Shown one piece after another: positions 8,815-16,812 of a stretch of 48,063 nt of DNA (its first letter is position 1; each line of letters starts with the position of its first letter). Source of the stretch: Stenomitos rutilans HA7619-LM2 (GTDB lineage: Bacteria; Cyanobacteriota; Cyanobacteriia; Leptolyngbyales; Leptolyngbyaceae); contig JAHHIE010000051.1 in the NCBI GenBank assembly GCA_019358945.1, positions 1 to 48,063 on the forward strand, written 5' to 3'. Position numbers and translations under genes: made by a program. Below the pieces are notes generated by a model that was not told the DNA's origin, ran no database searches, and was given only the letters and a program-made list of their open reading frames with translations.

Positions 8815-9063
8815 ATGGCAAAGCATACTCAGGCACACATTACACGCACGATCGAAGCAAACAAGCCGAACGCCTTCAAAACACGCACGAAGGAGCAGAT
8901 GCATTACTACATGGGTGCCAAGCTCATCGAAATTGGCGTGGAACCGAAGTCGGTCATCTATCGCTGGTCGATGGAACCCAAGGGCAGCAACGAAGTGTGG
9001 ACGTACAGCGCTTACTGGGGCGACTCCAAAGATAAACTGCTTCAAGAAGAAGGCAAGGGTTAG
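8815..9063 (+). CDS. Small conserved hypothetical protein, 82 aa
   Basis: 82 residues, soluble, with no signal or membrane segment. The middle (KTRTKEQMHYYMGAKLIEI) is charged and helical, and the end (EVWTYSAYWGDSKDKLLQEE) is aromatic-rich. The coding pattern looks real and an in-frame ATG at 8815 is used. Its stop overlaps the stop of the convergent HicB-like gene by four bases. No family recognised. Confidence 0.65.
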   Translation: MAKHTQAHITRTIEANKPNAFKTRTKEQMHYYMGAKLIEIGVEPKSVIYRWSMEPKGSNEVWTYSAYWGDSKDKLLQEEGKG

Positions 9064-9218
9064 AAATAATCCGGTTCAAGATAGAGTGCGATCGCTTCCT
9101 GAATATTTGTGAGCGCATCTTCAATATCTTCCCCTTCACTGATGCAACCGGGCAGTGAGGGAACATGGAGTGTGTAACCGCCTTCTTCGCTTGGCTCCAG
9201 GATAACTCTTAGCTTCAT
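9060..9218 (-). CDS. HicB-like antitoxin family protein, 52 aa
   Basis: The reverse strand from the ATG at 9218 encodes MKLRVILEPSEEGGYTLHVP, then SLPGCISEGEDIEDALTNI, EAIALYLEPDYF and a stop. This is the compact beta-alpha fold of HicB-type proteins (GGYTLHVPSLPGCISEG, then a helix EALxNIxEAIxLYLE). HicB normally neutralises the mRNA interferase HicA. No HicA gene is adjacent: upstream lies a zinc-ribbon protein 64 bases away, possibly in the same transcript. It lacks a C-terminal DNA-binding domain. It may be a solitary HicB or a remnant. Confidence 0.85.
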   Translation of the reverse strand: MKLRVILEPSEEGGYTLHVPSLPGCISEGEDIEDALTNIQEAIALYLEPDYF

Positions 9219-9282
9219 CGTTCTCAAAAGTGTTGTGGGATGCAGCCGTTCAAATTGTAACGAACCTTAGATGTTCAAGGCA

Positions 9283-9564
9283 TCAACCGCTATGGGGCTG
9301 CATGACGATGCCACCGAAGCGAGCTTCATCAGCCCAGCACGTAACTCCTTCGATATAGCAAAGATGACTGGGGTAGTCTTCTTGCGTGTCAGCGATAACT
9401 GCGCCAAACCCGCCGCTCATAGAGACATTGAAGAAGCTAAGCTGTTGCCCTTGAGCGTCACAGGCTTTTTCGTAACAAGCATGGCAAACCGCTTGCGGAT
9501 ACCGCTCTTGATGCTGCACGGGAGCGGAACAAATTGGGCAGGCATGAAATGATGGGTTAGTCAT
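9283..9564 (-). CDS. Small cysteine-rich zinc-ribbon-like protein, 93 aa
   Basis: 93 residues. Four cysteines in two pairs, ACPIC (residues 9-12) and CHACYEKAC (residues 28-36), suggest a bound zinc. The C-terminal half (SGGFGAVIADTQEDYPSHLC, GVTCWADEARFGG) is soluble and compact. The gene starts at an ATG at 9564. The opposite strand is also open over this region but lacks a credible protein. Function unknown; the neighbouring HicB-like gene lies downstream on the same strand. Confidence 0.7.
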   Translation of the reverse strand: MTNPSFHACPICSAPVQHQERYPQAVCHACYEKACDAQGQQLSFFNVSMSGGFGAVIADTQEDYPSHLCYIEGVTCWADEARFGGIVMQPHSG

Positions 9565-9724
9565 AGCGCGTGGCGATCGCTATAAGGTAGGACAGGCAAC
9601 AACCCTCAAGATCATAGCAAGTTCGCCCTTTTGACCCTGGTAATACCGGGCAATGAACACAGAACAAAGCTGTAAAGGGCGATCGGGGCTGAACCAGATA
9701 TCGCCTCAAAAAAATTGCCTATTG

Positions 9725-9813
9725 TTCCTGATGACCTCGACGTAACCAGAAGAAAGGAGTGGTAGATGCACCCTGATCAAATCCCTGGCTTCATGTCGGG
9801 GATTTTTTTGTTT
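9725..9813 (+). ncRNA. Candidate small RNA, copy 1 of a tandem pair
   Basis: An approximately 88-base element beginning TTCCTGATGACCTCGACG and ending in a hairpin with AAATCCC/GGGATTT arms and a run of seven T, like an intrinsic terminator on the plus strand. It repeats at 9869-9955 with very few changes outside the terminator loop. No rightward gene follows, so it is not an obvious leader. Transcription is inferred, not shown. Confidence 0.55.
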
Positions 9814-9868
9814 CTAACCGTCGGCAGCCGTTTGAGAATCGATTCGTTCCGCTAAATTCATACGATTC

Positions 9869-9955
9869 TTCCTGATGACCTCGGCATAACCAGAAGAAAG
9901 GAGTGGTAGATGCACCCTGATCAATCCCTGGCTTCCCGCTGGGGATTTTTTATTA
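9869..9955 (+). ncRNA. Candidate small RNA, copy 2 of a tandem pair
   Basis: Nearly identical to copy 1 over the 5' part (CTGATGACCTCG, AACCAGAAGAAAGGAGTGG, TAGATGCACCCTGATCAA). One A is missing before the hairpin, which here is AATCCC/GGGATT with a different loop, followed by six T. Loop divergence with retained arms and T-run is what a conserved terminator would show. I do not recognise the RNA family. Confidence 0.55.
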
Positions 9956-10018
9956 CTGGCAGTCATCTTGTCAGCAGTCAGTAGCAATTTTAGACATAGC
10001 TATTGCTTGTTTCCGCAA

Positions 10019-10474
10019 TCATGCCTCAAAGCTTGCTAGACCTTGTGGATGGATAACTGTAATACTCGATGTGATTGCAAAATCGCTTGAGTTAAAGGTC
10101 AAAAGATGGGTAATTCCATGTGCAAGCATCGTGGCAATAAGACGAACATCATGAGTTCGTTTGCCAATCACTTTACTATTTGTGACCAGGTTCAACCAGG
10201 TTGGAAAAATCTGCGATGTTTCCTCTAGCAACGGAAAGCGATCAAGCAGTTGATCGATCGTGTTTCTTACTTGTTCTACAGTCCATCCCAAGCCATTAAC
10301 ATCAACTGGGCGTGTAGCAACAACCCAAAATTCAACAAGCACTTGCGCTGTAAGCAAACATTCATCTTCCTGCGCCAATAAGCGAGAGATAGCATCAGTT
10401 GCAAGGCGATGTTGTACATCAGAAGCATTGCAGAAACGCATTACAACATTCGTATCAAGCAAATATCGAGTCAT
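10019..10474 (-). CDS. PIN-domain ribonuclease toxin (VapC-like)
   Basis: 151 residues. The N-terminal LLDTNVVMRF carries the first acidic residue of the PIN active site (Asp7); VLVEFWVV supplies the Glu in the middle; HDVRLIATMLAHGITHLLTF and SSDF supply the later aspartates. Such proteins cleave RNA, usually as type II toxins. The start codon overlaps the stop of the upstream antitoxin-like gene by four bases (ATGA), so the two are translationally coupled. Confidence 0.88.
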   Translation of the reverse strand: MTRYLLDTNVVMRFCNASDVQHRLATDAISRLLAQEDECLLTAQVLVEFWVVATRPVDVNGLGWTVEQVRNTIDQLLDRFPLLEETSQIFPTWLNLVTNSKVIGKRTHDVRLIATMLAHGITHLLTFNSSDFAITSSITVIHPQGLASFEA

Positions 10475-10716
10475 TCTTCGTAAATGCTGTCGCGGTCAAA
10501 GGCTTCGTCAGGCAAGCTCGGACTACCTTTAGGAAGCTGTAGAACCCATCCACGAAAGTCCCTTGCCCTTTCAGCAGGTGTGGCTCTTTGCCAAAACGGA
10601 ACAGATGTCGCGGCTTGTTCAGATTGAGACTCAATAAATGCAACAAAATCAGCAACCTTTTTGAGTTGATCGTCGTTGAGTGTATCCAGTTCCTTCTTAA
10701 GGTCTTCTCGCAGCAT
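10471..10716 (-). CDS. Antitoxin-like partner of the PIN toxin, 81 aa
   Basis: Read from the ATG at 10716 this gives 81 residues; a TTG at 10758 would add 14. The N-terminal part (LREDLKKELDTLNDDQLKKV, ADFVAFIES) is a helical segment like that of small toxin-binding antitoxins; the remainder (PFWQRATPAERARDFRGWVL) is short and charged. It overlaps the PIN gene by four bases and precedes it, the usual antitoxin-toxin order. Assignment rests on context and size. Confidence 0.72.
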   Translation of the reverse strand: MLREDLKKELDTLNDDQLKKVADFVAFIESQSEQAATSVPFWQRATPAERARDFRGWVLQLPKGSPSLPDEAFDRDSIYEE

Positions 10717-10827
10717 AACTTGCAGTTTTGCGAAATAAAGATTTTTCTGTAGTGCCAATTAGATTACTTACTTGATTTCCAAAACATGATCAACTACTTA
10801 ACGCATATCACTAGAAGAGAGGTGGCT

Positions 10828-11316
10828 TCAACAGTCAACCGTGAAAATTACGGCTCGATCCTCTGCTGATGCCTTTTCGTACAGTTGTCTTACCGCTTGA
10901 AACCACTCCCACGTATATTCAAAATCACGGTTGCTTAATGTCCCGTAATCGTCTTGTGGAATAGCAAGATACTGTTCTCGAAGCCAAAGTTCAGTAATCT
11001 GACTAAGCGCAAATGCAACATCTTTTACCTGCACCGCAGAAGTAAAGGAAACAGTGTAATCCTCTCCGTCATAAAGTTGTTCGCCACCACAGATGCAGTG
11101 ATTGAGTGGATATTGACCACTTTCGTAGAGCAAACTCCCGTCTGTTAGACAACGATGAATTGCATTCCAAGCTTTATCAGATTCAGCAAGGTATTTTTCG
11201 TCCCATTCTCCTTCAATTGATTCAATGACTAACATCAGTCCATCGTCGTTTGCAGCTTCAAGTACAGCCTGAACCTGAGCATTTGACAGTGCAAAATGGA
11301 TTCCTCGACCTGTCAT
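10828..11316 (-). CDS. DUF1877 (YfbM-like) family protein
   Basis: 162 residues beginning MTGRGIHFALSNAQVQAVLE, with WDEKYLAESDKAWNAIHRCL, the motif PLNHCICGGEQLY and FALSQITELWLREQYL. These match the DUF1877/YfbM family, small soluble proteins of unknown function. It stands alone between the toxin module and purQ. Confidence 0.82.
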   Translation of the reverse strand: MTGRGIHFALSNAQVQAVLEAANDDGLMLVIESIEGEWDEKYLAESDKAWNAIHRCLTDGSLLYESGQYPLNHCICGGEQLYDGEDYTVSFTSAVQVKDVAFALSQITELWLREQYLAIPQDDYGTLSNRDFEYTWEWFQAVRQLYEKASAEDRAVIFTVDC

Positions 11317-11426
11317 GTAAACTCATGGACTTGACAACAACATGCCTATAATGCCCAACGCTCACCCCTAAAGTACTGTTACAAACAACAACCTGAACTA
11401 CATACTAAATTATTTCTCAAAAATAC

Positions 11427-12134
11427 CTAAGCGATCGCCCGATCGCCCATCGCCGCTAAAATCCCTTCAAACAATCGTATGCCATCTGTTCCACCTAACA
11501 TTGAATCAGCAGCGCGTTCGGGGTGTGGCATCATGCCTAAGACATTGCCTTCGCGGTTGCAAATGCCTGCGATGTTGTTGAGTGAACCATTGGGATTGCT
11601 GGCATCATCTACATCTCCTGCATGGGTGGCGTAGCGGAACACAATTTGACCGTTTGCTTCCAGATCTGCCAGTGTGTCGGCATCGGCATAGTAATTGCCT
11701 TCACCATGCGCGATCGGCAAGGTAATGACAGTTTCCTTTTGATAGTGTTGCGTCCAGGGTAGATCGGTGCGTTCGACGCGGAGGGGCACGCGATCGCAGA
11801 TGAAGTGTAGATCTCGGTTTCGCACCAGCGCACCTGGTAGTAAGCCTGCTTCCGTTAACACCTGGAAGCCGTTGCAAATGCCCAGAACGAGCTTTCCCTG
11901 TTCGGCATGTTTGATGGTTGCTTGCATGGCGGGTGAGAAGCGGGCGATCGCGCCACAGCGAAGGTAATCTCCGTAGCTAAAACCACCTGGTACGACAATC
12001 ACATCCAGATCAGCCAGATCGCTTTCCTCATGCCAGACCATGCGTGTGGGCTGCTGCAACAGCGATTGCGTGACATATGCCACGTCGAGATCGCAATTGG
12101 AACCAGGGAAGACAATGACACCAAATTTAACCAT
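11427..12134 (-). CDS. purQ: Phosphoribosylformylglycinamidine synthase subunit PurQ
   Basis: 235 residues, the glutaminase subunit of FGAM synthase in purine biosynthesis. Visible features: [17 protein letters not shown] at the N-terminus; the nucleophile Cys in [12 protein letters not shown]; and His/Glu of the triad in MMPHPERA near the C-terminus. HGEGNYYAD is also family-typical. It feeds ammonia to PurL with PurS as bridge; neither is visible here. Only six bases separate its start from the stop of the upstream Uma2 relic, so purS is not directly upstream as it often is in cyanobacteria. Confidence 0.96.
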   Translation of the reverse strand: MVKFGVIVFPGSNCDLDVAYVTQSLLQQPTRMVWHEESDLADLDVIVVPGGFSYGDYLRCGAIARFSPAMQATIKHAEQGKLVLGICNGFQVLTEAGLLPGALVRNRDLHFICDRVPLRVERTDLPWTQHYQKETVITLPIAHGEGNYYADADTLADLEANGQIVFRYATHAGDVDDASNPNGSLNNIAGICNREGNVLGMMPHPERAADSMLGGTDGIRLFEGILAAMGDRAIA

Positions 12135-12140
12135 GACGTT

Positions 12141-12715
12141 CTACTGCGAATCTAACGGAATGCCTGCTTGCTGAAACACTTGCTCTGCGGTGAATGCTAA
12201 CCCCTCAAAAAGCGGATCTGTGAGTAGTGTATCGCCGATGTAGGTTTGAGGTGGCGCATCGGGGTAGAAAACAGTAACGCTTCTGGTGCTATCAACCACC
12301 CACACTCGCAGCACGTTAGCATCCAGGTACGCTCTCGCTTTTGCGGCTAATTGACCAAAGGTTTGACCGGGCGAAATGATTTCGATCGCGAGGTCAGGAG
12401 GTACGGAACACGCCCCATCTTCAGCCCAATCCGCAAGCAGTCGTTCATTAGAAATGTATAGAAGATCAGGTGTAGGCACCCAGCTTTGCCCGTTACGAGT
12501 TAACGTAATTGCCAGTTCTGGGCACACTTCGCCGCGTCCATTGCTCCATCCGTCGATCAGATAGATAAAGATACGGGTTAACTTGGAGTGTTTTTTTTTG
12601 GAGACATCTTAGGAACTGCCTGACCATCCACTAACTCATAAGTCAGATCATTTTCATCTGGCGAGAGAGCTAAAAATTCCTCAAGCGACAGTAACCCTTT
12701 TGCGTGAACAACCAT
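12141..12715 (-). pseudogene. Uma2 family endonuclease, frameshifted in a poly-A tract
   Basis: An ATG at 12715 opens a reading frame (MVVHAKGLLSLEEFLALSP, ENDLTYELVDGQAVPKMSPK) that stops at 12578. The remaining Uma2 protein continues in another frame: HSKLTRIFIYLIDGW, GRGEVCPELAITLTRNG, WVPTPDLLYISNERL, PPDLAIEIISPGQT. The frames meet at nine consecutive A (coding strand) at 12591-12599; ten A would restore PKKKHSKLT. Uma2 proteins have a PD-(D/E)xK nuclease-like fold and are very abundant in cyanobacteria. Cause may be mutation, sequencing error or polymerase slippage. The longest intact downstream piece starts at an ATG at 12527. Confidence 0.85.
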
Positions 12716-12745
12716 AGTGCGTGAACCGTTACGTTAGTTCTCATT

Positions 12746-13129
12746 TTAGAGGGATTCTGCTTGATGCAAGATCAGCCAGTTGCCATCGGGGTCGTAAGCA
12801 TAAATTTCTCTACCATGAGAGGCAGTGATGATGTCGCCAGAGGGCGGGTAGCCGAGTTGAGCAAGGTGGGCGATCGCCGCCTCTAGATTCTCCACTTCTA
12901 AACACAAACTCAGGCCAGTGAGAGAGTGGGGAGTGGGGAGTGGGGAGTGGGGAGTGGCTTTGGGGTGAAAGATGCCGAGTTTTAATCCAGAGAGATGGAA
13001 TTCAGCATAAATATTTGGGCGTAGCACAGCGGGTTGCAGATTCAAAAGCTGACTGTAGAACTGAGTGAGGGATGCAAAGTGAGGCGTTGCTAGTGTCAGC
13101 AGAGCGGTAGTGCAGTGTAGTGGCATCAT
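12746..13129 (-). CDS. Glyoxalase/VOC superfamily protein
   Basis: 127 residues with the paired beta-alpha-beta-beta-beta modules of the vicinal oxygen chelate fold: TLATPHFASLTQFYSQLLNL, EFHLSGLKLGIF, SLCLEVENLEAAIAHLAQLG and EIYAYDPDGNWLILHQ. A metal-dependent or binding role is possible; no substrate is predictable. Residues 57-72 are rich in Pro/His/Ser and come from tandem GTGGGGA heptamers at about 12919-12956. The start overlaps the stop of the upstream NlpC/P60-like gene by four bases. Confidence 0.82.
   Translation of the reverse strand: MMPLHCTTALLTLATPHFASLTQFYSQLLNLQPAVLRPNIYAEFHLSGLKLGIFHPKATPHSPLPTPHSLTGLSLCLEVENLEAAIAHLAQLGYPPSGDIITASHGREIYAYDPDGNWLILHQAESL
12919..12956. repeat. 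In-frame GTGGGGA heptamer array inside the VOC gene
   Basis: Five tandem GTGGGGA-type units on the plus strand within the reverse-strand coding region, giving PHSPLPTPHS in the protein. The same heptamer appears between genes at 24258-24290. Confidence 0.85.
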
Positions 13130-13860
13130 CGCACCAGGCGAAAGATAGTGCTTGGGCCACCATACGAATCATCGAAATCCGTATCAGATTCCCAAGCAAA
13201 GAGTGCTCTGGATGAAGAGTTAGACAATACACGGTGGCAACCGTTATCCAGCCCCACGCCAATGTGTGCTTCGCCAAAGGCAACGACGAGATCCCCTGCT
13301 TTTGCGTCTGCGGGTGAAATTTCTTTGCCGCGTCCGTTTTGCAATGCTTCAAACAACGACGGCACATAGTTGGGGTTGTCTCCCAAAGGTGCGATACCCG
13401 CTTTGCTGAGAACGCGGTTCAATGACCAGGCGCAGGCATTGTTGCCACCATCGGGGCCATCGGTGGTACACATGTCTCGCAAGCTTTGGGCAGCGGTCAG
13501 AATCGCAGCATTCAAATCGGCTGTTGTTGTGGTATGGCTGTTGGCAATCACTTCCTGAAAGTAAACGCCTGCTGTTTGAGGCCCAATCACCCCTTGATAC
13601 GCACCTGTATTGTTCAAGCGATGTTTGTCTTTGAACGCACTCACGCCCGCGATCGACAGATCGAAGCCTTGCTGATGACATAGTTGGATGAAAGCAGTCA
13701 AGGTTGCTGGCCCAATAGCACCCGGTTTGCCCAACTTCATCAATTGCTTGAGTTGATTCACCTGCTCAACGGGCAAGTTTTTCAGAATGGCAAATGCATA
13801 GCTTTCCTCGATCGAAAGCTGAGTCGGATCAATGTTTTCGATCGCAAGAGCTGTAACCAT
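13126..13860 (-). CDS. Putative NlpC/P60- or CHAP-like cysteine hydrolase
   Basis: 244 residues from the ATG at 13860, preceded by AGGTGAAGG; an ATG at 13899 would add 13. The first half is helical with a peptidoglycan-binding-like stretch (LMKLGKPGAIGPATLTAFIQ, GVIGPQTAGVYF). The second half contains NNACAWSLNRVLSKAG, a likely Cys nucleophile on a helix, then AGDLVVAFGEAHIGVGLDNG with a candidate catalytic His, the order of NlpC/P60 or CHAP domains. It has no signal peptide. Peptidoglycan or other amide hydrolysis is plausible. It is coupled by a four-base overlap to the VOC gene. Confidence 0.65.
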   Translation of the reverse strand: MVTALAIENIDPTQLSIEESYAFAILKNLPVEQVNQLKQLMKLGKPGAIGPATLTAFIQLCHQQGFDLSIAGVSAFKDKHRLNNTGAYQGVIGPQTAGVYFQEVIANSHTTTTADLNAAILTAAQSLRDMCTTDGPDGGNNACAWSLNRVLSKAGIAPLGDNPNYVPSLFEALQNGRGKEISPADAKAGDLVVAFGEAHIGVGLDNGCHRVLSNSSSRALFAWESDTDFDDSYGGPSTIFRLVR

Positions 13861-14063
13861 ACCTTCACCTGTAAGCTGTAACTGAGACGGCACATGCACT
13901 AAAGCATTCGTTCAGTGCTGAGTGCTCTATGACCATAACGCCATCACTCAAGGCACATAAATAACCTTACAGAAAAATTAACGTGCACTTGTCCGATGGT
14001 TGCCTGGAGTTGCAATCTTATGCCAATTCAAACAGTCACGGTGGCAGATCTTGGCTCCGAACC

Positions 14064-14113
14064 GATCCCCCTCAGTCCCCCTTATCAAGGGAGAGGCCGA
14101 AGGCAGGGGGATC
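14064..14113. repeat. Imperfect palindrome GATCCCCC...GGGGGATC
   Basis: Eight-base perfect arms (14064-14071 and 14106-14113) enclose a second CCCTT/AAGGG pairing, making a 50-base hairpin in the 314-base gap (13861-14174) before the Nei gene. Such elements recur in cyanobacterial intergenic DNA. I see no gene in this gap. Confidence 0.6.
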
Positions 14114-14174
14114 TCATGTGTCGCATTCACAAATCAAATGGGTATTAGCCACCCAACTATAGCGAACGTATTTT

Positions 14175-14996
14175 ATGCCTGAAGGCCCCGAAATTAAACA
14201 AGCCGCCGATACCATTGCGCGGGCGATCGTTCAAAAGCCACTGCTCCACATTGCGTTTGCATTCGAGCGTTTGCAGCCTTATGAAGAGATTTTGGTGAAG
14301 GAGCAGATCTGGGCAGTGCAAGCAAAAGGCAAAGCGCTCTTGATTCGCTTTCACAATCAGCTCAATATCTACAGTCACAATCAGCTTTACGGAAAGTGGT
14401 ATATCCAAAAGGCCAATGTCTATCCAGCGACAAACCGCCAACTGCGGCTGGCAATCCACACGCAAACGCAAGCAGCTCTGCTGTACAGCGCGTCAGACAT
14501 TGATGTCATCACGGATGAGCAAATTTTGACCCATCCGTTCCTTAGTCGTTTGGGGCCAGATGTGCTGGATGACGCAACGAGCGTAGAGCAGGTGCAAACT
14601 CGCTTTGTAGACAAACGTTTTTATCGTCGTGGGTTAATTAGTCTGCTGCTGGATCAAGGGTTTTTGTGCGGTTTGGGCAACTATCTGCGTAGCGAGGTGT
14701 TGTTTGTTGCCAAAGTGAACCCGGCATTGCGCCCGATCGATTGCACCGCTGATCAGATTCTCAGACTGGCAGAAGGCGCGATCGCGGTGAGCCGCCAATC
14801 CTACCGCACCAAAGGCATCACCAATGACCTGGAGATTGTCGCTCAACTCAAACAACAGGGACAGACACGCCAACAATACCGCTTCTACGTCTTCAACCGC
14901 GATGGCAGACCTTGCTACATCTGCGGCACTACTATTTTGAAAGAGATTGCAGGTGGTCGTCGTCTCTATTACTGTCCCCATTGCCAACAGAGTTAA
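14175..14996 (+). CDS. nei: Fpg/Nei-family DNA glycosylase (endonuclease VIII-like)
   Basis: 273 residues starting MPEGPEIKQAADTIAR: after Met removal the Pro is the Schiff-base nucleophile and the first Glu is catalytic, as in Fpg/Nei. The H2TH region is seen in LLLDQGFLCGLGNYLRSEVL, and the zinc finger at the C-terminus has CYIC and CPHC pairs with GGRRLYYC between. The enzyme removes oxidised bases, usually pyrimidines for Nei, and nicks the abasic site. Length and MPEGPE start favour Nei over Fpg (usually MPELPE). Confidence 0.92.
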   Translation: MPEGPEIKQAADTIARAIVQKPLLHIAFAFERLQPYEEILVKEQIWAVQAKGKALLIRFHNQLNIYSHNQLYGKWYIQKANVYPATNRQLRLAIHTQTQAALLYSASDIDVITDEQILTHPFLSRLGPDVLDDATSVEQVQTRFVDKRFYRRGLISLLLDQGFLCGLGNYLRSEVLFVAKVNPALRPIDCTADQILRLAEGAIAVSRQSYRTKGITNDLEIVAQLKQQGQTRQQYRFYVFNRDGRPCYICGTTILKEIAGGRRLYYCPHCQQS

Positions 14997-15040
14997 ATGG
15001 AATGAATGCCCGTTCAACACTTTCATTGCTTTAACCGTTC

Positions 15041-15676
15041 ATGACTCTGTTTAATGCAACTCGCTTTCAGACGGTATGGCAGCGTCTTGGTTGTGAAGAT
15101 GATAGCGCAGAGCTTTTCGCCCAACTGTTGGAGGCGTATCGGCAACCCCATCGCGCTTATCATACGGTGGCTCATATTGAAGCCTGCCTGCACCAGTTAA
15201 ATGTTGCGGCAACGGAGGCAGAGCGATTTACCGAGGTGGAAGTAGCACTATGGTTCCATGATGCGGTTTATGATCTCCAGGCAACCGATAACGAAGCCCA
15301 AAGTGCGCTGTGGGCCAGCCAAGCATTACAGCAAAGTGGAGTGAGTGCTGTGGTTTGCGATCGAATCACCGCAATGATTCTGGCGACAACGCACGATCGC
15401 TCACCAGCGACCCATGACGGCGCGTTGTTGCTCGATATTGATCTATCGATTCTGGGACAAGCACCGAAAGCGTTTGCCGTGTATGAACAACACATTCGTA
15501 CTGAATATCATTGGGTGACAGAAGAGGGCTATCGTGCTGGACGATCAGCAGTGCTGGAACGATTTTTGGCACGATCGACCATCTACTACACGCCGTTTTT
15601 TCGAGAGCGGTTAGAAGCACAGGCACGGTGGAACCTGGAACAGTCGATCGCAGCCCTGCATGGGCAGCAGTCTTAG
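15041..15676 (+). CDS. HD-superfamily predicted metal-dependent hydrolase
   Basis: 211 residues. Metal-site motifs: YRQPHRAYHTVAHIEACL with the first His residues, VEVALWFHDAVYD with the HD pair, and LLLDIDLSILGQ with later acidic residues. Family members are annotated as predicted metal-dependent HD phosphohydrolases; the substrate is unknown. It follows the Nei gene by 44 bases on the same strand and may be co-transcribed. Confidence 0.85.
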   Translation: MTLFNATRFQTVWQRLGCEDDSAELFAQLLEAYRQPHRAYHTVAHIEACLHQLNVAATEAERFTEVEVALWFHDAVYDLQATDNEAQSALWASQALQQSGVSAVVCDRITAMILATTHDRSPATHDGALLLDIDLSILGQAPKAFAVYEQHIRTEYHWVTEEGYRAGRSAVLERFLARSTIYYTPFFRERLEAQARWNLEQSIAALHGQQS

Positions 15677-15859
15677 GCTCGTGCATGAGATAACCTGTTG
15701 ATTCAGGTTTTGTAAGGACATAGCATTGCCGTGCCCTTACGTCGTTGTTGCGTAGATACTATTGATCGAATCGATCGAGGATGGCATAAGGCATTGCCTC
15801 TAGCGAAGCTCGATCGCAAGCTCTATCAACCCGATACAGACAAGTGCAGCGTGAGAGCT

Positions 15860-16231
15860 TTAACTAGCAACAGCAGTTTTGGTGCGGGTAGGGCGCTTGC
15901 GATCGGACTTTTTCTTCAAACCAACCGAGCGGGCTTCGTTACTATCGGAACCAAACTGTCCACGTACCACTTCTTTCATGGCAATAACAGCGTTGTGGAA
16001 TTCCCATTCTGCCTGACGAGCCGCATCAGCGGCAGCTTTATAGAGCGCTTGCTTTTCGGTTTCAAGCTGCTGTTGAGCAATCATGTTTTGAAAGGCGGAT
16101 TGTAGCGCTTCGGTAGTGGCTTCAGGGCGAGTGGTTTTGTAAGCGGGAATTGTGCCAATACCGTTGAAGGCATCAACGTCTTGATTGATGAGTTGAGGCG
16201 ATAAACGACGATTGGGAATTTGAATAGGCAT
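15860..16231 (-). CDS. Conserved hypothetical protein, 123 aa, basic C-terminus
   Basis: Read from the ATG at 16231 (MPIQIPNRRLSPQLINQD); an in-frame start at 16273 would add 14 weak residues. The middle is a long helix, probably coiled coil (LQSAFQNMIAQQQLETEKQ, ALYKAAADAARQAEWEF). The end is strongly basic (LKKKSDRKRPTRTKTAV), suggesting nucleic-acid or membrane-surface contact. No family recognised. The opposite strand is also open but has no credible protein. Confidence 0.72.
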   Translation of the reverse strand: MPIQIPNRRLSPQLINQDVDAFNGIGTIPAYKTTRPEATTEALQSAFQNMIAQQQLETEKQALYKAAADAARQAEWEFHNAVIAMKEVVRGQFGSDSNEARSVGLKKKSDRKRPTRTKTAVAS

Positions 16232-16273
16232 GGTGAACCAGAGGGTAGAGGATGACACCTTTAATGTGCCCAC

Positions 16274-16812
16274 TCAAAGAAAAAATCACACGTCACAAGT
16301 TCAAGGGCTATTCATTCCAGGAGTAGAGTCCATTTGGCAACGGATTGAACAACAGATGAAGCGGATAAATGGTCTGCTAGCAGTAGAAAACGCATCTGTT
16401 TCATCCGTTGTTATCTGCTGCCAAACAAAATGAAGTCGCCCTGCACAAGGTTCAACGTCTAGTGGACAATGCTGATGGTTAAATGTCGAATACGTTTTAA
16501 GTAAAAGCAACTATAGTGTTGTCTGGTCATGCAATACCAATGCTGTCACTGACGTTAGCGTGCGATCGCGCGACAGCACCATCGTTGCAAGCCACAGTCA
16601 GTAATATCCGCAGTCACTATACGACGGTTGTCAACCGCATAAAGATGTGCGCTGAATGCAATACTAATGTGGTCGTTTGCATTCAGTAATGCCCGCAGTG
16701 CAAATACACCTTTGATGGACTGCATTGAGATTGTGGGTAGCAACCATTGCTATGTGAGTGCATGTTGAAGTAATGAATCATTAGACAACAGCGTTGTAAA
16801 GAGCGATCCTAG
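16274..16812. other. Intergenic region with structured direct and inverted repeats
   Basis: No gene in these 539 bases. The right part holds a perfect 10-bp inverted repeat (CTGAATGCAA at 16652-16661, TTGCATTCAG at 16677-16686), a short CGGTTG/CAACCG palindrome (16625-16637) and GCTGTC/GACAGC (16541-16546, 16572-16577). Two near-identical segments recur: ATGCAATACYAATG at 16529 and 16656, and TCAGTAATRYCCGCAGT at 16598 and 16683. The lay-out suggests duplicated hairpin units or an RNA. Confidence 0.55.

Noticed and set aside
9219-9282. HicA toxin next to the HicB-like gene
   Set aside because: Only 64 bases separate it from the zinc-ribbon gene and none encodes a HicA-like protein.
9766-9955. 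Small peptides starting MHPDQ in both tandem elements
   Set aside because: A good AAAGGAG precedes each, but one missing A changes the frame right after the fifth codon, and the sequence forms a terminator hairpin instead.
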